Origin: Mycobacterium sp. 141
Lineage (GTDB): Bacteria; Actinomycetota; Actinomycetes; Mycobacteriales; Mycobacteriaceae
Assembly: GCF_000382405.1 (NCBI RefSeq)
Contig: NZ_KB908265.1
Span: 1 to 64,000, forward strand
Reading direction: 5' to 3'
DNA length: 64,000 nucleotides
The first letter of the stretch is position 1. Every line of letters starts with the position of its first letter. Positions 19,307 through 27,447 of this stretch are shown here, in pieces. A program made the translations under genes and the position numbers. The notes below the pieces were generated by a model. The model had not been told where the DNA came from. It did no database searches and saw only the letters and a program-made list of their open reading frames with translations.

Positions 19307-19543
19307 ATGTCGGCCCACTGCCAAGTCACCGGGCGCAAGCCCGGGTTCGGCAACACCGTGTCCCACTCACACCGTCGCAGTCGTAGACGCTGGGATCCGA
19401 ACATCCAGAACAAGACCTATTACCTGCCCTCGGAGGGGCGTCGGATCCGGCTGCGGGTCAGCGCCAAAGGCATCAAGGTGATCGATCGCGACGGCATCGA
19501 AGCGGTGGTCGCCAGGCTGCGTAGCAGCGGAGAGAAAATCTGA
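19307..19543 (+). CDS. rpmB2: Ribosomal protein bL28, C-minus paralogue
   Basis: A 78-residue bL28 with the conserved [19 protein letters not shown] segment. Only one cysteine remains (MSAHCQVTG), so the CxxC pair of the zinc form is broken. It is the first gene of a four-gene C-minus ribosomal operon with overlapping stops and starts, downstream of the Zur-type box at 19253. Under zinc limitation it would replace the zinc-binding paralogue encoded elsewhere. Confidence 0.93.
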   Translation: MSAHCQVTGRKPGFGNTVSHSHRRSRRRWDPNIQNKTYYLPSEGRRIRLRVSAKGIKVIDRDGIEAVVARLRSSGEKI

Positions 19544-19707
19544 TGGCGCGCACCGATATTCGTCCGATCGTCAAGTTACGGTCCACGGCGGGCACCGGCT
19601 ACACGTATGTCACCCGCAAAAACCGCCGCAACGATCCCGACCGCATCGTGCTGCGCAAGTACGACCCGGTGATCCGTCGGCACGTCGATTTCCGGGAGGA
19701 ACGCTGA
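19543..19707 (+). CDS. rpmG2: Ribosomal protein bL33, C-minus paralogue
   Basis: A 54-residue bL33 ([20 protein letters not shown], then [20 protein letters not shown]). It lacks all four cysteines of the zinc-ribbon form. ATG 19543 overlaps the rpmB2 stop by one base (TGATG), and the stop overlaps the rpsN2 ATG in the same way. It is part of the zinc-sparing ribosome set. Confidence 0.92.
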   Translation: MARTDIRPIVKLRSTAGTGYTYVTRKNRRNDPDRIVLRKYDPVIRRHVDFREER

Positions 19708-20012
19708 TGGCCAAGCGATCCAAGATCGTCAAGAACGAGAAGCGCCGAGAGCTGGTTCAGCGCTACGCCGAACGTCGCGCTGAACTCAAGGAGATCATCC
19801 GCAATCCGGCGAGCTCGCGCGAGCAGCGGGCCGCGGCGGTCTCGACGCTGCAACGCCTTCCGCGGGATTCCAGCCCGGTGCGGCTGCGTAACCGCGATGC
19901 TATCGACGGGCGGCCCCGCGGTCATCTGCGCAAGTTCGGTCTGTCGCGCGTGCGGGTCAGGGAACTGGCGCATCGCGGGGAGCTGCCCGGTGTGCGGAAG
20001 TCGAGCTGGTGA
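19707..20012 (+). CDS. rpsN2: Ribosomal protein uS14, C-minus long form
   Basis: A 101-residue uS14 of the long, zinc-free class ([20 protein letters not shown] and [20 protein letters not shown]). The short zinc form carries two CxxC motifs, absent here. It sits third in the C-minus operon, with a one-base overlap to rpmG2 and overlap with rpsR2 at the stop. Confidence 0.93.
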   Translation: MAKRSKIVKNEKRRELVQRYAERRAELKEIIRNPASSREQRAAAVSTLQRLPRDSSPVRLRNRDAIDGRPRGHLRKFGLSRVRVRELAHRGELPGVRKSSW

Positions 20013-20269
20013 TGGCGAAAAAGAACTCCAAGAAGCGGGCGCCCGCACCAGAACTCAAGAAACCCCGGCGCAATCAGCTGGACGCGCTCGGCGTCACCCG
20101 GATCGACTACAAGGACGTGCAGCTGCTGCGGACCTTCATCAGTGAGCGCGGGAAGATCCGGTCGCGGCGCGTGACAGGCCTGACGCCGCAACAGCAGCGC
20201 CAGGTCGCCACCGCGATCAAGAACGCCCGGGAGATGGCACTTTTGCCGGTGGCGGGCCCGCGGGGTTAG
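20012..20269 (+). CDS. rpsR2: Ribosomal protein bS18, C-minus paralogue
   Basis: An 85-residue bS18 ([31 protein letters not shown]). The cysteines found in the zinc-associated paralogue are absent. ATG 20012 overlaps the rpsN2 stop; an in-frame GTG at 20009 is an alternative. It is the last gene of the operon. The TIGR03943-type gene converges on it with no spacer. Confidence 0.92.
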   Translation: MAKKNSKKRAPAPELKKPRRNQLDALGVTRIDYKDVQLLRTFISERGKIRSRRVTGLTPQQQRQVATAIKNAREMALLPVAGPRG

Positions 20270-20983
20270 TCAGTAGGCGTACTGGTGTGGCGGCGGGTCG
20301 GTGCGCGCCGCGGTCTGCACGGTCATGGTCGGGATGGTGCGTCGGCCCGAATCGTCCTGCCCTGCAGGCACGCTGCCTTCGACCGTGACCCAGGTGTTCT
20401 CCGGGTAGCCGGTCAGGGGTTCGGCAGCCGGGCCGGCGAGCCCGATGCGGGCCAGTTGCGCATCCGCCGCACAGCAGATGATGACGATGCGCGCGAGGTA
20501 GGTGTGGTCGCCGTCGTGCATGGTGAAGCCGGTGACCTTGATGGTCCGGTTGTCGAGCGTGCCTGCGGTGTCCTGGGCGATGCGGATGAGCACATCGGGC
20601 AGCGAGAGTTCCGGAGTCCCGCCGTCGGGCAGTGGCGGGAACGGCCGCCGCAGTACGTCGGTGGACACCGCGGTGACCGATGCCGCGTCCGGCCGGATCG
20701 GCGGCGGGACCACGAAGGCAAGCAGGGCGATCGGAATGAGCAGTAGCCAGGCCGTGCCGCTGGAGTGGGCGTGGTCGTGCTCGGGATCGTGCTGCTCGGC
20801 GGGCCCGTGCCGGATGTCGCGAACGATGGCCGCCAGGGCCAGCACGATGAGCAGCACGGCCGTGGCGATCAGGTACGGCAGCAGGGTCGGTTTGACGTAG
20901 CGGGTGAAGCTGCCGGTGGCGACGATGATGGCCGTGCTGATCCCGATCAGCAGCAGCAGTGCGTTCTCGGTCTCGCGGCTCAT
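20270..20983 (-). CDS. TIGR03943/YcgQ-type membrane protein
   Basis: A 237-residue protein with two N-terminal helices (about residues 8-26 and 34-56), a His/Asp/Glu-rich loop (DIRHGPAEQHDPEHDHAHSS), a third helix and a C-terminal extracytoplasmic domain with a CC pair (VIICCAADAQLARIGL). This is the TIGR03943 family, found paired with UPF0718-type permeases. Its ATG overlaps the permease stop by four bases (ATGA). The His-rich loop could bind zinc. The pair is read leftward from the Zur-type box at 22019. Substrate is unknown; zinc-linked transport is inference. Confidence 0.8.
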   Translation of the reverse strand: MSRETENALLLLIGISTAIIVATGSFTRYVKPTLLPYLIATAVLLIVLALAAIVRDIRHGPAEQHDPEHDHAHSSGTAWLLLIPIALLAFVVPPPIRPDAASVTAVSTDVLRRPFPPLPDGGTPELSLPDVLIRIAQDTAGTLDNRTIKVTGFTMHDGDHTYLARIVIICCAADAQLARIGLAGPAAEPLTGYPENTWVTVEGSVPAGQDDSGRRTIPTMTVQTAARTDPPPHQYAY

Positions 20984-21981
20984 CGCGGCCCCAGCACGAG
21001 CAGCCCGATCCCGGTGCCGACCAAGGTTGCCACCACGAAAGTGGCGGGGGAGAACCGGACGGCGAACGCGCGGCCGAACATTCCGGCCTGCATCGCGAAC
21101 AGCTTGAGGTCGACGGCCGGCCCGACCACCAGGAACACCAGCCGTGGCAACAACGGCAACATGGTCAGGCTGGCCGCGACGAACGCGTCGGCCTCCGAAC
21201 ACAGCGCCAGCACCACCGCCAGCAGCGCCATGGTGAGCACGCCGAGTACCAGATGCCCGGCCAGGTGCTCATACACCCAGGCGGGGACCAGCACGTGCAG
21301 CGCACCAGCGGCGACCGCACCGATGACCAGGTAGGAGCAGGCGGTGAGAAAGTCATGGCGGGCGGCCTCGATGAACACCGTCCACTTCGAGCCGCCGTCG
21401 TGATGGGGCCGGGGCAGCCGCCTGGTGATCCATTCGGGTTTGCCGAACCGGGACCACGCCGCACCCATGATGAGCGCCGTCAGTAGTGACGCCGCGCATC
21501 GGGCGGCCACCATCTGCGGGTGACCCGGAAACGCGACCGCCGTCGCGACCAGCACCACGGGGTTGATGGCCGGAGCCGCCAACATGAACGTCAGTGCGGC
21601 CGCACCGAGCGCGCCGTCGTTGAACAGCCGGCGTGCCACGGGTACCGATCCGCATTCACAGCCGGGGAGCGCGGCACCGCCGACACCGGCCGCCAGAATC
21701 GCGACGCCGGTGTGCCGCGGCAGCCAGCGGGTCAACCGCTCGGGAGTGACGAAAACCGCGATCAACCCGCTGATCACCACACCGAGTGCGAGGAAGGGCA
21801 GCGCCTGCACGAACACCCCGCAGAACACCGTGGCAGCGGTCGCCACCTTCGGGGTCCGCTCGACGAAGTCCCGCGCCGGCCCGCCGGCCAGCGCCAGTGC
21901 GATGATGCCGACGACGAGGACGGGCATGGACCCCAACCGCTTTCGCGTCGCCGTCGCGTTCGTCGCCACGGCGGTCATCAT
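20980..21981 (-). CDS. UPF0718/DUF318-type permease
   Basis: A 334-residue permease with about eight to nine membrane segments. The family signature GGAALPGCECGSVPVARRL with two cysteines is present, as is FMLAAPAINPVVLVATAVAF. A second half repeats the fold (LCSEADAFVAASL). This family (PF03773) includes arsenic exporters and uncharacterised permeases. Pairing with the TIGR03943-type partner and the Zur-type box upstream point to zinc or zinc-chelate handling. ATG 21981 is used; the longer frame begins with TTG inside the box. Confidence 0.8.
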   Translation of the reverse strand: MMTAVATNATATRKRLGSMPVLVVGIIALALAGGPARDFVERTPKVATAATVFCGVFVQALPFLALGVVISGLIAVFVTPERLTRWLPRHTGVAILAAGVGGAALPGCECGSVPVARRLFNDGALGAAALTFMLAAPAINPVVLVATAVAFPGHPQMVAARCAASLLTALIMGAAWSRFGKPEWITRRLPRPHHDGGSKWTVFIEAARHDFLTACSYLVIGAVAAGALHVLVPAWVYEHLAGHLVLGVLTMALLAVVLALCSEADAFVAASLTMLPLLPRLVFLVVGPAVDLKLFAMQAGMFGRAFAVRFSPATFVVATLVGTGIGLLVLGPR

Positions 21982-22018
21982 GCCAGTCCTGGCTGTGAAC
22001 CCGCCGATGCCACAGCCT

Positions 22019-22038
22019 GTAAATGACAATCATTTTCG
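22019..22038. promoter_or_regulatory. Zur-type operator between the permease pair and pacL-ctpC
   Basis: TAAATGACAATCATTTTCG contains the near-palindrome AATGACAATCATT centred at 22028. It lies 38 bases upstream of the permease start and 31 bases before the DUF1490 gene on the other strand, so it could affect both. It is weaker than the 19253 and 52732 boxes because the left arm lacks GAAA. Confidence 0.7.
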
Positions 22039-22068
22039 CTCATGGGTGCTTGGGGTTAAGCTGGCCAG

Positions 22069-22353
22069 ATGGTTTGGCATGGATTGCTGGCGAAGGCGGC
22101 GACGACGGTGATCACCGGGGCGGTCGGCGTCGCGGCGTACGAGGGATTCCGTAAGGCAGTCGCAAAAGCACCGGTCCGGGAGGCTGCGGTGACGACGACC
22201 ACGTGGGCCTTGCGCGGCGCACGCAAAGCCGAAGAGGGGGCGGAAGCCGCCCGACTGAAGGTCGGGGACGTGGTGGCCGAGGCGCGGGAACGAATTGGTG
22301 AGGAAGTGCCGCCTCCCGCGGCGGCCGAGGTCAACCACGACCACGATCACTGA
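22069..22353 (+). CDS. DUF1490 PacL-type P-ATPase chaperone
   Basis: A 94-residue DUF1490 protein with an N-terminal hydrophobic segment (about residues 5-24), an Ala/Glu-rich helical stretch and a C-terminal metal-binding tail ending NHDHDH. PacL proteins are small membrane chaperones encoded beside mycobacterial P1-type ATPases such as CtpC; they bind zinc through such a tail and cluster the pump. The ctpC-type gene begins 5 bases after its stop. The box at 22019 lies 31 bases upstream. Confidence 0.85.
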   Translation: MVWHGLLAKAATTVITGAVGVAAYEGFRKAVAKAPVREAAVTTTTWALRGARKAEEGAEAARLKVGDVVAEARERIGEEVPPPAAAEVNHDHDH

Positions 22354-22358
22354 TCGCT

Positions 22359-24524
22359 GTGGCAGCCGTGGACGTGGTGTCCGATGCCGCGGGCAGAATG
22401 CGTGTGTCGGCACCGTGGATGTGCAGGGATGCCGTGCGTGCGGTGGCGATCGAGGACGCAGTGGGCGCGGTGCCCGGTGTGCGTGCAGTGCATGCGTATC
22501 CGCGGACGGCGTCGGTGGTGGTCTGGTACTCACCGAAGCGGTGTGACCGCGCCGCGCTGGTGGCTGCCATCTCCGCGGCTGCGGCCGTGGAGCGCCGTCT
22601 TGTTCCGGTTCGCCTCCCACACTCCGCCGATATCCACAACGCCGATGTCGTGCGGATGGCCATCGGCGCTATAGCTTTGGCGCTGTTGGGTATTCGCCGT
22701 TACGGGTTCCGCCGTCCGCCATTGCTCGGACCAACCAGTCGAATGTTCGCCACCGGGGCGACGATATTCACCGGCTATCCATTCCTGCGCGGTGCGCTGC
22801 GGACTCTGACCGGTGATCGCACCGCCGGCACCGATATGCTCGTGTCGGCCGCAACGGTCGCCAGCCTGGTGCTCCGCGAGAACGTGGTGGCGCTGACCGT
22901 CCTGTGGCTGCTCAACATCGGCGAGTACCTCCAAGATTTGACGCTCCGGCGCACCCGCCGCGCCATTGCCAATCTGCTTCAGGGCACGCAGGATACGGTT
23001 TGGCTTCGGCTACCCGACGGAACCGAGGTCGAGGTTGCCGTTGACACAGTGCGTATCGGCGATGAGGTCGTCGTGCACGAACAAGTGGCGATCGCGGTCG
23101 ACGGCGTCGTCAGCGATGGGGAGGCGATCGTCGACCAGTCGGCGATCACCGGTGAGAATCTCCCGGTCGCTTTGATGCCGGGGAGCAAGGTCTTCGCAGG
23201 CTCGGTTGTTGTTCGCGGGCAGTTGGTGGTGAAAGCCGAGGCCGTCGGACGACAGACGACGATCGGCCGGATCATCAGTCGGGTCGAAGAGGCACAGCAG
23301 GACCGGGCACCCATCCAGACGATCGGTGAGAACTTCTCGAGGCGTTTCGTGCCGGCATCGTTCCTGCTTTCAGCCGTGACACTCGTCGTCACCAGAGACG
23401 TACGGCGCGCGATGACCATGCTCCTGGTTGCCTGCCCGTGTGCGGTAGGCCTGTCGACTCCGACCGCGATCAGTGCGGCGATCGGCAATGGCGCCCGACG
23501 GGGGATCCTGATCAAGGGTGGCTCGCACCTTGAGGAAGCCGGCCGGGTTGACGCCGTGGTGTTCGACAAGACCGGCACACTGACTCTCGGTCGTCCGATC
23601 GTGACCAATGTCGTTGCCTTTCAAAAGGAATGGGAACCTGAGCAAGTCCTGGCCTACGCTGCCAGCTCGGAGATCCACGCCAAGCACCCGTTGGCCGAGG
23701 CTGTCATCCGATCGACCAAAGAAAGGCATATCGAGATTCCTCCGCATGAGGAATGCGAGGTTCTGGTCGGTCTGGGAATGCGTATCAGGGCCGACGGGCG
23801 CACGCTGCTGCTGGGCAGCCCGTCGTTGCTACGGCAGGAAAAGGTTCGCGTGACCAAGCGGGCTGTGGAGTGGGTGGATGAGCTGCGCGCCCGGGCCGAG
23901 ACGCCGCTGTTGCTCGCGGTGGACGGCAAGCTGGTGGGCCTGATCAGCCTGCGTGACGAGGTGCGCCCGGAGGCTGCGGCGGTGCTGGAGAGGTTGCGGG
24001 CCAGTGGGGTGCAGCGCGTGGTGATGATCACCGGCGACCATCCCGACGCCGCTGCCGCGGTCGCAGCCGAACTGGGCATCACCGAGTGGCGTGCGGAGGT
24101 CATGCCCGAGGACAAGCTCGAACTGGTACGTGAACTGCGCGAGCAGGGACATACCGTCGCGATGGTGGGCGACGGCGTCAACGACGCGCCGGCCTTGGCG
24201 GCAGCCGACATAGGCATCGCGATGGGTCTGGGCGGAACGGATGTTGCCGTAGAGACCGCGGACGTCGCGCTCGCCAGTGATGACTTGCGCCGACTGCTCG
24301 ATGTGCGGGCGTTGGGCGGGCGGGCGGTCGACGTCATCCAACAGAACTATGCGATGGCCATCGCGGTCAACGCGATCGGACTCGCGATCGGGGCCGGGGG
24401 CGCACTGTCGCCGGTGCTTGCGGCGATCCTGCACAACGCGTCGTCAGTTGCGGTGGTGGCCAACAGTGCCAGGCTCATCCGTTACGAACTTCGCCAGCCA
24501 AAAGCGGACGACACCAGCACGTAG
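22359..24524 (+). CDS. ctpC: CtpC-type metal P-type ATPase
   Basis: A 721-residue P1B-type ATPase. The N-terminal region (residues 1-80) resembles a metal-binding domain without CxxC. Six or more helices surround the CPCAVG motif near residue 360. Other signatures are DKTGTLT near 402 (phosphorylated Asp), ITGDHPDAAAA and GDGVNDAPAL near 608. Length and pairing with a DUF1490 protein match M. tuberculosis CtpC (Rv3270), implicated in zinc resistance and manganese export. The start is GTG 22359. An exporter beside a Zur-type box is unexpected, since Zur normally represses uptake genes. Confidence 0.88.
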   Translation: MAAVDVVSDAAGRMRVSAPWMCRDAVRAVAIEDAVGAVPGVRAVHAYPRTASVVVWYSPKRCDRAALVAAISAAAAVERRLVPVRLPHSADIHNADVVRMAIGAIALALLGIRRYGFRRPPLLGPTSRMFATGATIFTGYPFLRGALRTLTGDRTAGTDMLVSAATVASLVLRENVVALTVLWLLNIGEYLQDLTLRRTRRAIANLLQGTQDTVWLRLPDGTEVEVAVDTVRIGDEVVVHEQVAIAVDGVVSDGEAIVDQSAITGENLPVALMPGSKVFAGSVVVRGQLVVKAEAVGRQTTIGRIISRVEEAQQDRAPIQTIGENFSRRFVPASFLLSAVTLVVTRDVRRAMTMLLVACPCAVGLSTPTAISAAIGNGARRGILIKGGSHLEEAGRVDAVVFDKTGTLTLGRPIVTNVVAFQKEWEPEQVLAYAASSEIHAKHPLAEAVIRSTKERHIEIPPHEECEVLVGLGMRIRADGRTLLLGSPSLLRQEKVRVTKRAVEWVDELRARAETPLLLAVDGKLVGLISLRDEVRPEAAAVLERLRASGVQRVVMITGDHPDAAAAVAAELGITEWRAEVMPEDKLELVRELREQGHTVAMVGDGVNDAPALAAADIGIAMGLGGTDVAVETADVALASDDLRRLLDVRALGGRAVDVIQQNYAMAIAVNAIGLAIGAGGALSPVLAAILHNASSVAVVANSARLIRYELRQPKADDTST

Positions 24525-24537
24525 TGATATGAAACGG

Positions 24538-24551
24538 CCCCGATTTCGGGG
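24538..24551 (+). terminator. Possible hairpin terminator after ctpC
   Basis: CCCCGA-TT-TCGGGG forms a perfect six-base stem 13 bases after the ctpC stop. No U-run follows, which is usual for mycobacteria. It sits between converging transcripts and could stop both. Confidence 0.4.
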
Positions 24552-24579
24552 TATGTCCGGGGATCGGCGCTTTGCAGAT

Positions 24580-24963
24580 CTAGTTTTGAGAACTCGCACG
24601 TGAAAGATTCAGGTCTGCCCGCAGACGTAGTGGGAGGTTCGCTCGATCCCACCCGCCGGCCGCGATCCAGTTGCACGCGCTGCGCGCGTCGGCGTCGGTG
24701 TTGACGGGGCCGATCCAGATCGCTGCCGCGTTCGGGACTCGATCAACCGAGCACGGCTGTAGGACGAGTATCGGGGTACGATCGGAATTTATTGTTGCAC
24801 AAGTGAATTCCCCTAACAGGCAGTCCGTGCTCACCAGGACTGCATGCGGGCATTGGCGTATGACGTTACTCAGCAAGCCGATCAGGAGGGATTGCGGCTC
24901 TGCCGAGCAATGCCTGCAGATGGCAAGGGTGAATGGATCGCAGGTATAGACCCGGTTCGGCAT
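24580..24963 (-). CDS. Cys-rich ferredoxin-like small protein
   Basis: A 127-residue protein with eight cysteines, including a CxxC at 16-19 (AICRHC) and Cys at 8, 38, 48, 55 and 71. The segments CPHAVLVSTDCLLGEF and VLQPCSVDR resemble thioredoxin-like [2Fe-2S] ferredoxin-domain proteins of actinobacteria. ATG 24963 is used because a perfect Zur-type palindrome (GAAAATTATTTTC) lies 45 bases upstream on its promoter side. It is convergent with ctpC. An iron-sulfur or zinc site is plausible. The function is unknown. Confidence 0.65.
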   Translation of the reverse strand: MPNRVYTCDPFTLAICRHCSAEPQSLLIGLLSNVIRQCPHAVLVSTDCLLGEFTCATINSDRTPILVLQPCSVDRVPNAAAIWIGPVNTDADARSACNWIAAGGWDRANLPLRLRADLNLSRASSQN

Positions 24964-25003
24964 ATGCGCGCCTTTCGCGTGGCGGACGTGGCGTGTCGAT
25001 CCT

Positions 25004-25026
25004 TGTCGAAAATTATTTTCAATAAG
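25004..25026 (-). promoter_or_regulatory. Zur-type operator of the Cys-rich gene
   Basis: GAAAATTATTTTC (25008-25020) is a perfect 13-base palindrome of the Zur type, followed by AATAA. It sits 45 bases before the ATG at 24963 on the reverse strand. Confidence 0.78.
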
Positions 25027-25136
25027 CCAACTCGCCGAGCGTAGCACTGAAACTCGTTATGAAATAAGGGTTTTCTGCTCAATAACCCGTCAATGGTGCG
25101 ACTGACGTGATGGTGAGTGACGGAGGTAGGTCTTCC

Positions 25137-25160
25137 TAATGAAAATGATTATCATTAACA
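25137..25160 (+). promoter_or_regulatory. Zur-type operator of the metal-dependent hydrolase unit
   Basis: TAATGAAAATGATTATCATTAA contains AATGATTATCATT (25144-25156), the same 13-mer as at 19257-19269. It lies about 85 bases before the small ORF at 25243. Confidence 0.82.
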
Positions 25161-25242
25161 TGGGGTCAGGCCGAGGGTTCGTCCGGAAGAGCTTCCGAGC
25201 TCGGACACAGGGGAAAGATTCTCGTTGTTCGAAGGAGATTGC

Positions 25243-25323
25243 ATGTCTGACCGCCGGTTGTCGCCAGAACAGGTGGAGGTGACGGCGTGCCGTGGCAGCG
25301 CCGGCCGGAAAGTGCGGTCATGA
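25243..25323 (+). CDS. 26-residue peptide coupled to the metal-dependent hydrolase
   Basis: ATG 25243 follows a strong ribosome binding site (GAAGGAG, 6 bases spacing) and encodes MSDRRLSPEQVEVTACRGS followed by AGRKVRS. It stops with TGA at 25321-25323, overlapping the ATG of the next gene (ATGA). The good ribosome binding site and coupling suggest it is translated. It may be a leader peptide or the detached N-terminus of the downstream protein. No similarity recognised. Confidence 0.5.
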   Translation: MSDRRLSPEQVEVTACRGSAGRKVRS

Positions 25324-26174
25324 AAGTCATTGCAACACGTAGGATTTCCTTCACATTTGACGGAGGATCACCGTCGCGCCGGCACTTTGTCGCCAATGAC
25401 ATCGCAATGAGTCATCTGGTGGCGCTCTTGTCCGGCTTCTTCCCCTCTGGGGAAGAGTTCTTTATTCACTCTGTCCGGCGTTACCGTGAACAGATCGTCG
25501 ACTCAGAGCTGAAAAAGCAAGTCGCTGGATTCATCGGGCAAGAGACGACCCATGGTTTACATCATCGGTCTTTGAACGCGGAATTGGGCAGGATGGGTTA
25601 CTGGGCCACGCGCGCTATCGATCGCCTCGGTACGAAGATGGTCAAACGTTTTGAGCGGCACCGTGATCATCTTCCAGATGGCATAGCCAGATTCGCTTTG
25701 GCCAGCACGGCAGGCGTAGAACACCTGACCGCAGTGTTGGGGGCCCAGGTGTTGAGCACACCTTGGGTTCAGCAACAACTGACCGACCCGGAGGTCCGGG
25801 CAATGTTGAACTGGCATGCGATAGAGGAAATGGAACACAAGGCGGTTGCATTCGACGTATATCGGTACGTCGGTGGAACCGAGCGGATGCGCACTGCCGC
25901 CATGGCAACTGTGCTGTTTCTGTTTCTCACCAGGACAGTTGTGCTTCTGCTATCGATCGGGTCGGATACCTGGGCATGGCGGCACCCGGTCAAGACCGCC
26001 GGCAGCATTGCCGCGTTACCTCGTCAGCCGCTGTTTCACGGGGTGCTTTCTCAGATTCGGGATTACTTCAGAACTGGATTCCACCCCGACGATATCGACC
26101 ACAGTGAACTGCTCGAGCGTTGGCGCGAGGAGTATTTCGGTTCAGAGGGCACGCTTCTGGACCATCTGAAGTAG
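25320..26174 (+). CDS. Metal-dependent hydrolase family protein (PF10118-type)
   Basis: A 284-residue protein with conserved acidic/His motifs: GQETTHGLHHRSLN (residues 63-76), GVEHLTAVLG and NWHAIEEMEHKAVAFDVY. These E..H and H..E..EH sets resemble a four-helix, diiron-like metal site of the PF10118 family, annotated as predicted metal-dependent hydrolases. A hydrophobic segment (ATVLFLFLTRTVVLLLSIG) follows near residue 200. ATG 25320 overlaps the stop of the 26-residue peptide and is preferred over a GTG at 25287. The Zur-type box lies about 170 bases upstream. No substrate is known. Confidence 0.75.
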   Translation: MKVIATRRISFTFDGGSPSRRHFVANDIAMSHLVALLSGFFPSGEEFFIHSVRRYREQIVDSELKKQVAGFIGQETTHGLHHRSLNAELGRMGYWATRAIDRLGTKMVKRFERHRDHLPDGIARFALASTAGVEHLTAVLGAQVLSTPWVQQQLTDPEVRAMLNWHAIEEMEHKAVAFDVYRYVGGTERMRTAAMATVLFLFLTRTVVLLLSIGSDTWAWRHPVKTAGSIAALPRQPLFHGVLSQIRDYFRTGFHPDDIDHSELLERWREEYFGSEGTLLDHLK

Positions 26175-26193
26175 CCCCAAAATGCCAGGCATG

Positions 26194-26868
26194 TCAATCT
26201 GCGTGTCGCCGCACCGCAATCACATTGTCTGTCACGGTGGCGGTTTGACCGTCTGGGCCGACGACCTCCTTGTCGACACAGGACACCCGCAGCTGGTCCC
26301 ACAGATCGTCGTCCAACTGCAGTGAGGCCAGTACCTCTTGGGGTGACAAGAATTGGTGCTCAGAGATTTTCCACGACCATGGTGCTGCCGAGCCATGATC
26401 CACAATCAGCAGCGTGCCTCCTGGCCGGACCGCGTTCACAGCCCGTTTCAGGATCTCCGGTCGGTGAAAACGAACCGGTGAGTGCAGGTACTGTGCCGAC
26501 ACAAGATCGAATGAGCCGACCGGAAAGCTATCGGACAGATCATGCTGTTGAAACTCGATCGACTCGTCTACGTGTAGCTGTCGGGCGAAGTCGGCGGCGA
26601 GCCGCAATGCACTGGGTGCGACGTCCACCGCGACGACTCGCCACCCGTGTTGCGCAAGCCATATCGAGTCGCCGCCCGTGCCACAGCCCAGGTCCAGCGC
26701 CTTGCCGGGAACAAGTTGGGATGCGAACTCGACGAGTGGGGCGTTCACACGTCCTGTCGCCGCTTGGCCTGCTCTGCGGTAGATCGAATCCCAGAATTCC
26801 CGCGCGTCACCTTCCGGATCGTAGGCCGGGGTGCTGGATTGGCTTTTGCCGGACGTCTGGTCTTGCAT
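26194..26868 (-). CDS. Class I SAM-dependent methyltransferase
   Basis: A 224-residue methyltransferase with SAM motif I in ALDLGCGTGGDSIWLA (about residues 57-72), acidic loop VVAVDVAPSAL and motif IV region SFDLVSAQYLHSP. Family members resemble TehB/UbiG-type enzymes; the substrate is unknown. It is convergent with the hydrolase gene and 64 bases upstream of the Mce-associated gene set in the leftward direction. A link to the zinc-box genes is not shown. Confidence 0.82.
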   Translation of the reverse strand: MQDQTSGKSQSSTPAYDPEGDAREFWDSIYRRAGQAATGRVNAPLVEFASQLVPGKALDLGCGTGGDSIWLAQHGWRVVAVDVAPSALRLAADFARQLHVDESIEFQQHDLSDSFPVGSFDLVSAQYLHSPVRFHRPEILKRAVNAVRPGGTLLIVDHGSAAPWSWKISEHQFLSPQEVLASLQLDDDLWDQLRVSCVDKEVVGPDGQTATVTDNVIAVRRHAD

Positions 26869-26932
26869 GGCATCATCGTTTCGGCCGGCGGCAAATTATG
26901 CAACCGTACTTGCCGATTCGGCAACATCTCTT

Positions 26933-27424
26933 TCAGGGAAGCTCGACTTTTCCTGCAAGCCAGCGGCCGTCGACCTTTTCCATGGTCATCCTGATCCTGC
27001 TGCGATCCAATCGCGGTTCGGGCGACGCGGCGTTGCTCACCGACTGGTCGACAAACATCAACACTTCGACCTTGTCGGTCGACACCGATTTGACGGCTGA
27101 CTCGACGACCAGGCCGTGCGCGGTGGCATTGTTCTCGACCAGGAGCTGCCGCAGTTGCGCGCTGGACTGGGCATACATGTCCTTGAAGGCTCCGGTCGAT
27201 CCTTCGGCGGCTTGCCTAAAGTTCTCGTCGAGCTTGCCTGCGTCGATATTGGTCAAAACCCCGATGAATTGCTGTGCCGCAGCCAGACCCTCGCGGGCCG
27301 CCGTATCTCTGTCGCGTTGTGCCTTCCACAGCCAGCCCAAAACAACCGGACAGACGAGAACGGCGGTGGCCACAAGTGCGGCTATGGCCTTGACGATCGG
27401 TCTGGCGTGGATTTTCTCGGCCAT
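26933..27424 (-). CDS. Mce-associated membrane protein (second copy)
   Basis: A 163-residue Mce-associated (Mam-type) protein. It has a short basic N-terminus, one membrane helix (about residues 12-33) and an extracytoplasmic alpha/beta domain with NIDAGKLDENFRQAAEGSTG and the tail MEKVDGRWLAGKVELP. It is a paralogue of the gene at 28238, with almost the same last 12 residues. Such proteins (like OmamA) stabilise Mce transporters. ATG 27424 has AGGAG upstream. It is the third gene of a leftward set starting at the box at 28978. Confidence 0.82.
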   Translation of the reverse strand: MAEKIHARPIVKAIAALVATAVLVCPVVLGWLWKAQRDRDTAAREGLAAAQQFIGVLTNIDAGKLDENFRQAAEGSTGAFKDMYAQSSAQLRQLLVENNATAHGLVVESAVKSVSTDKVEVLMFVDQSVSNAASPEPRLDRSRIRMTMEKVDGRWLAGKVELP

Positions 27425-27447
27425 GGGCGCTCCTGACAGACTGGGGA

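Larger units (their letters stand above)
24964..25242. promoter_or_regulatory. Divergent intergenic region with two Zur-type boxes
   Basis: This 279-base stretch separates the leftward Cys-rich gene from the rightward small ORF/hydrolase unit. It is clearly more AT-rich than its surroundings. It holds two palindromes, one near each gene (25004 and 25137), and I see no further coding frame in it. Each box probably serves its nearest gene. Confidence 0.6.

Noticed and set aside
20980..22029. Start of the permease at 22029
   Set aside because: It would be a TTG inside the Zur-type box; the ATG pair at 21981/21978 is better placed.
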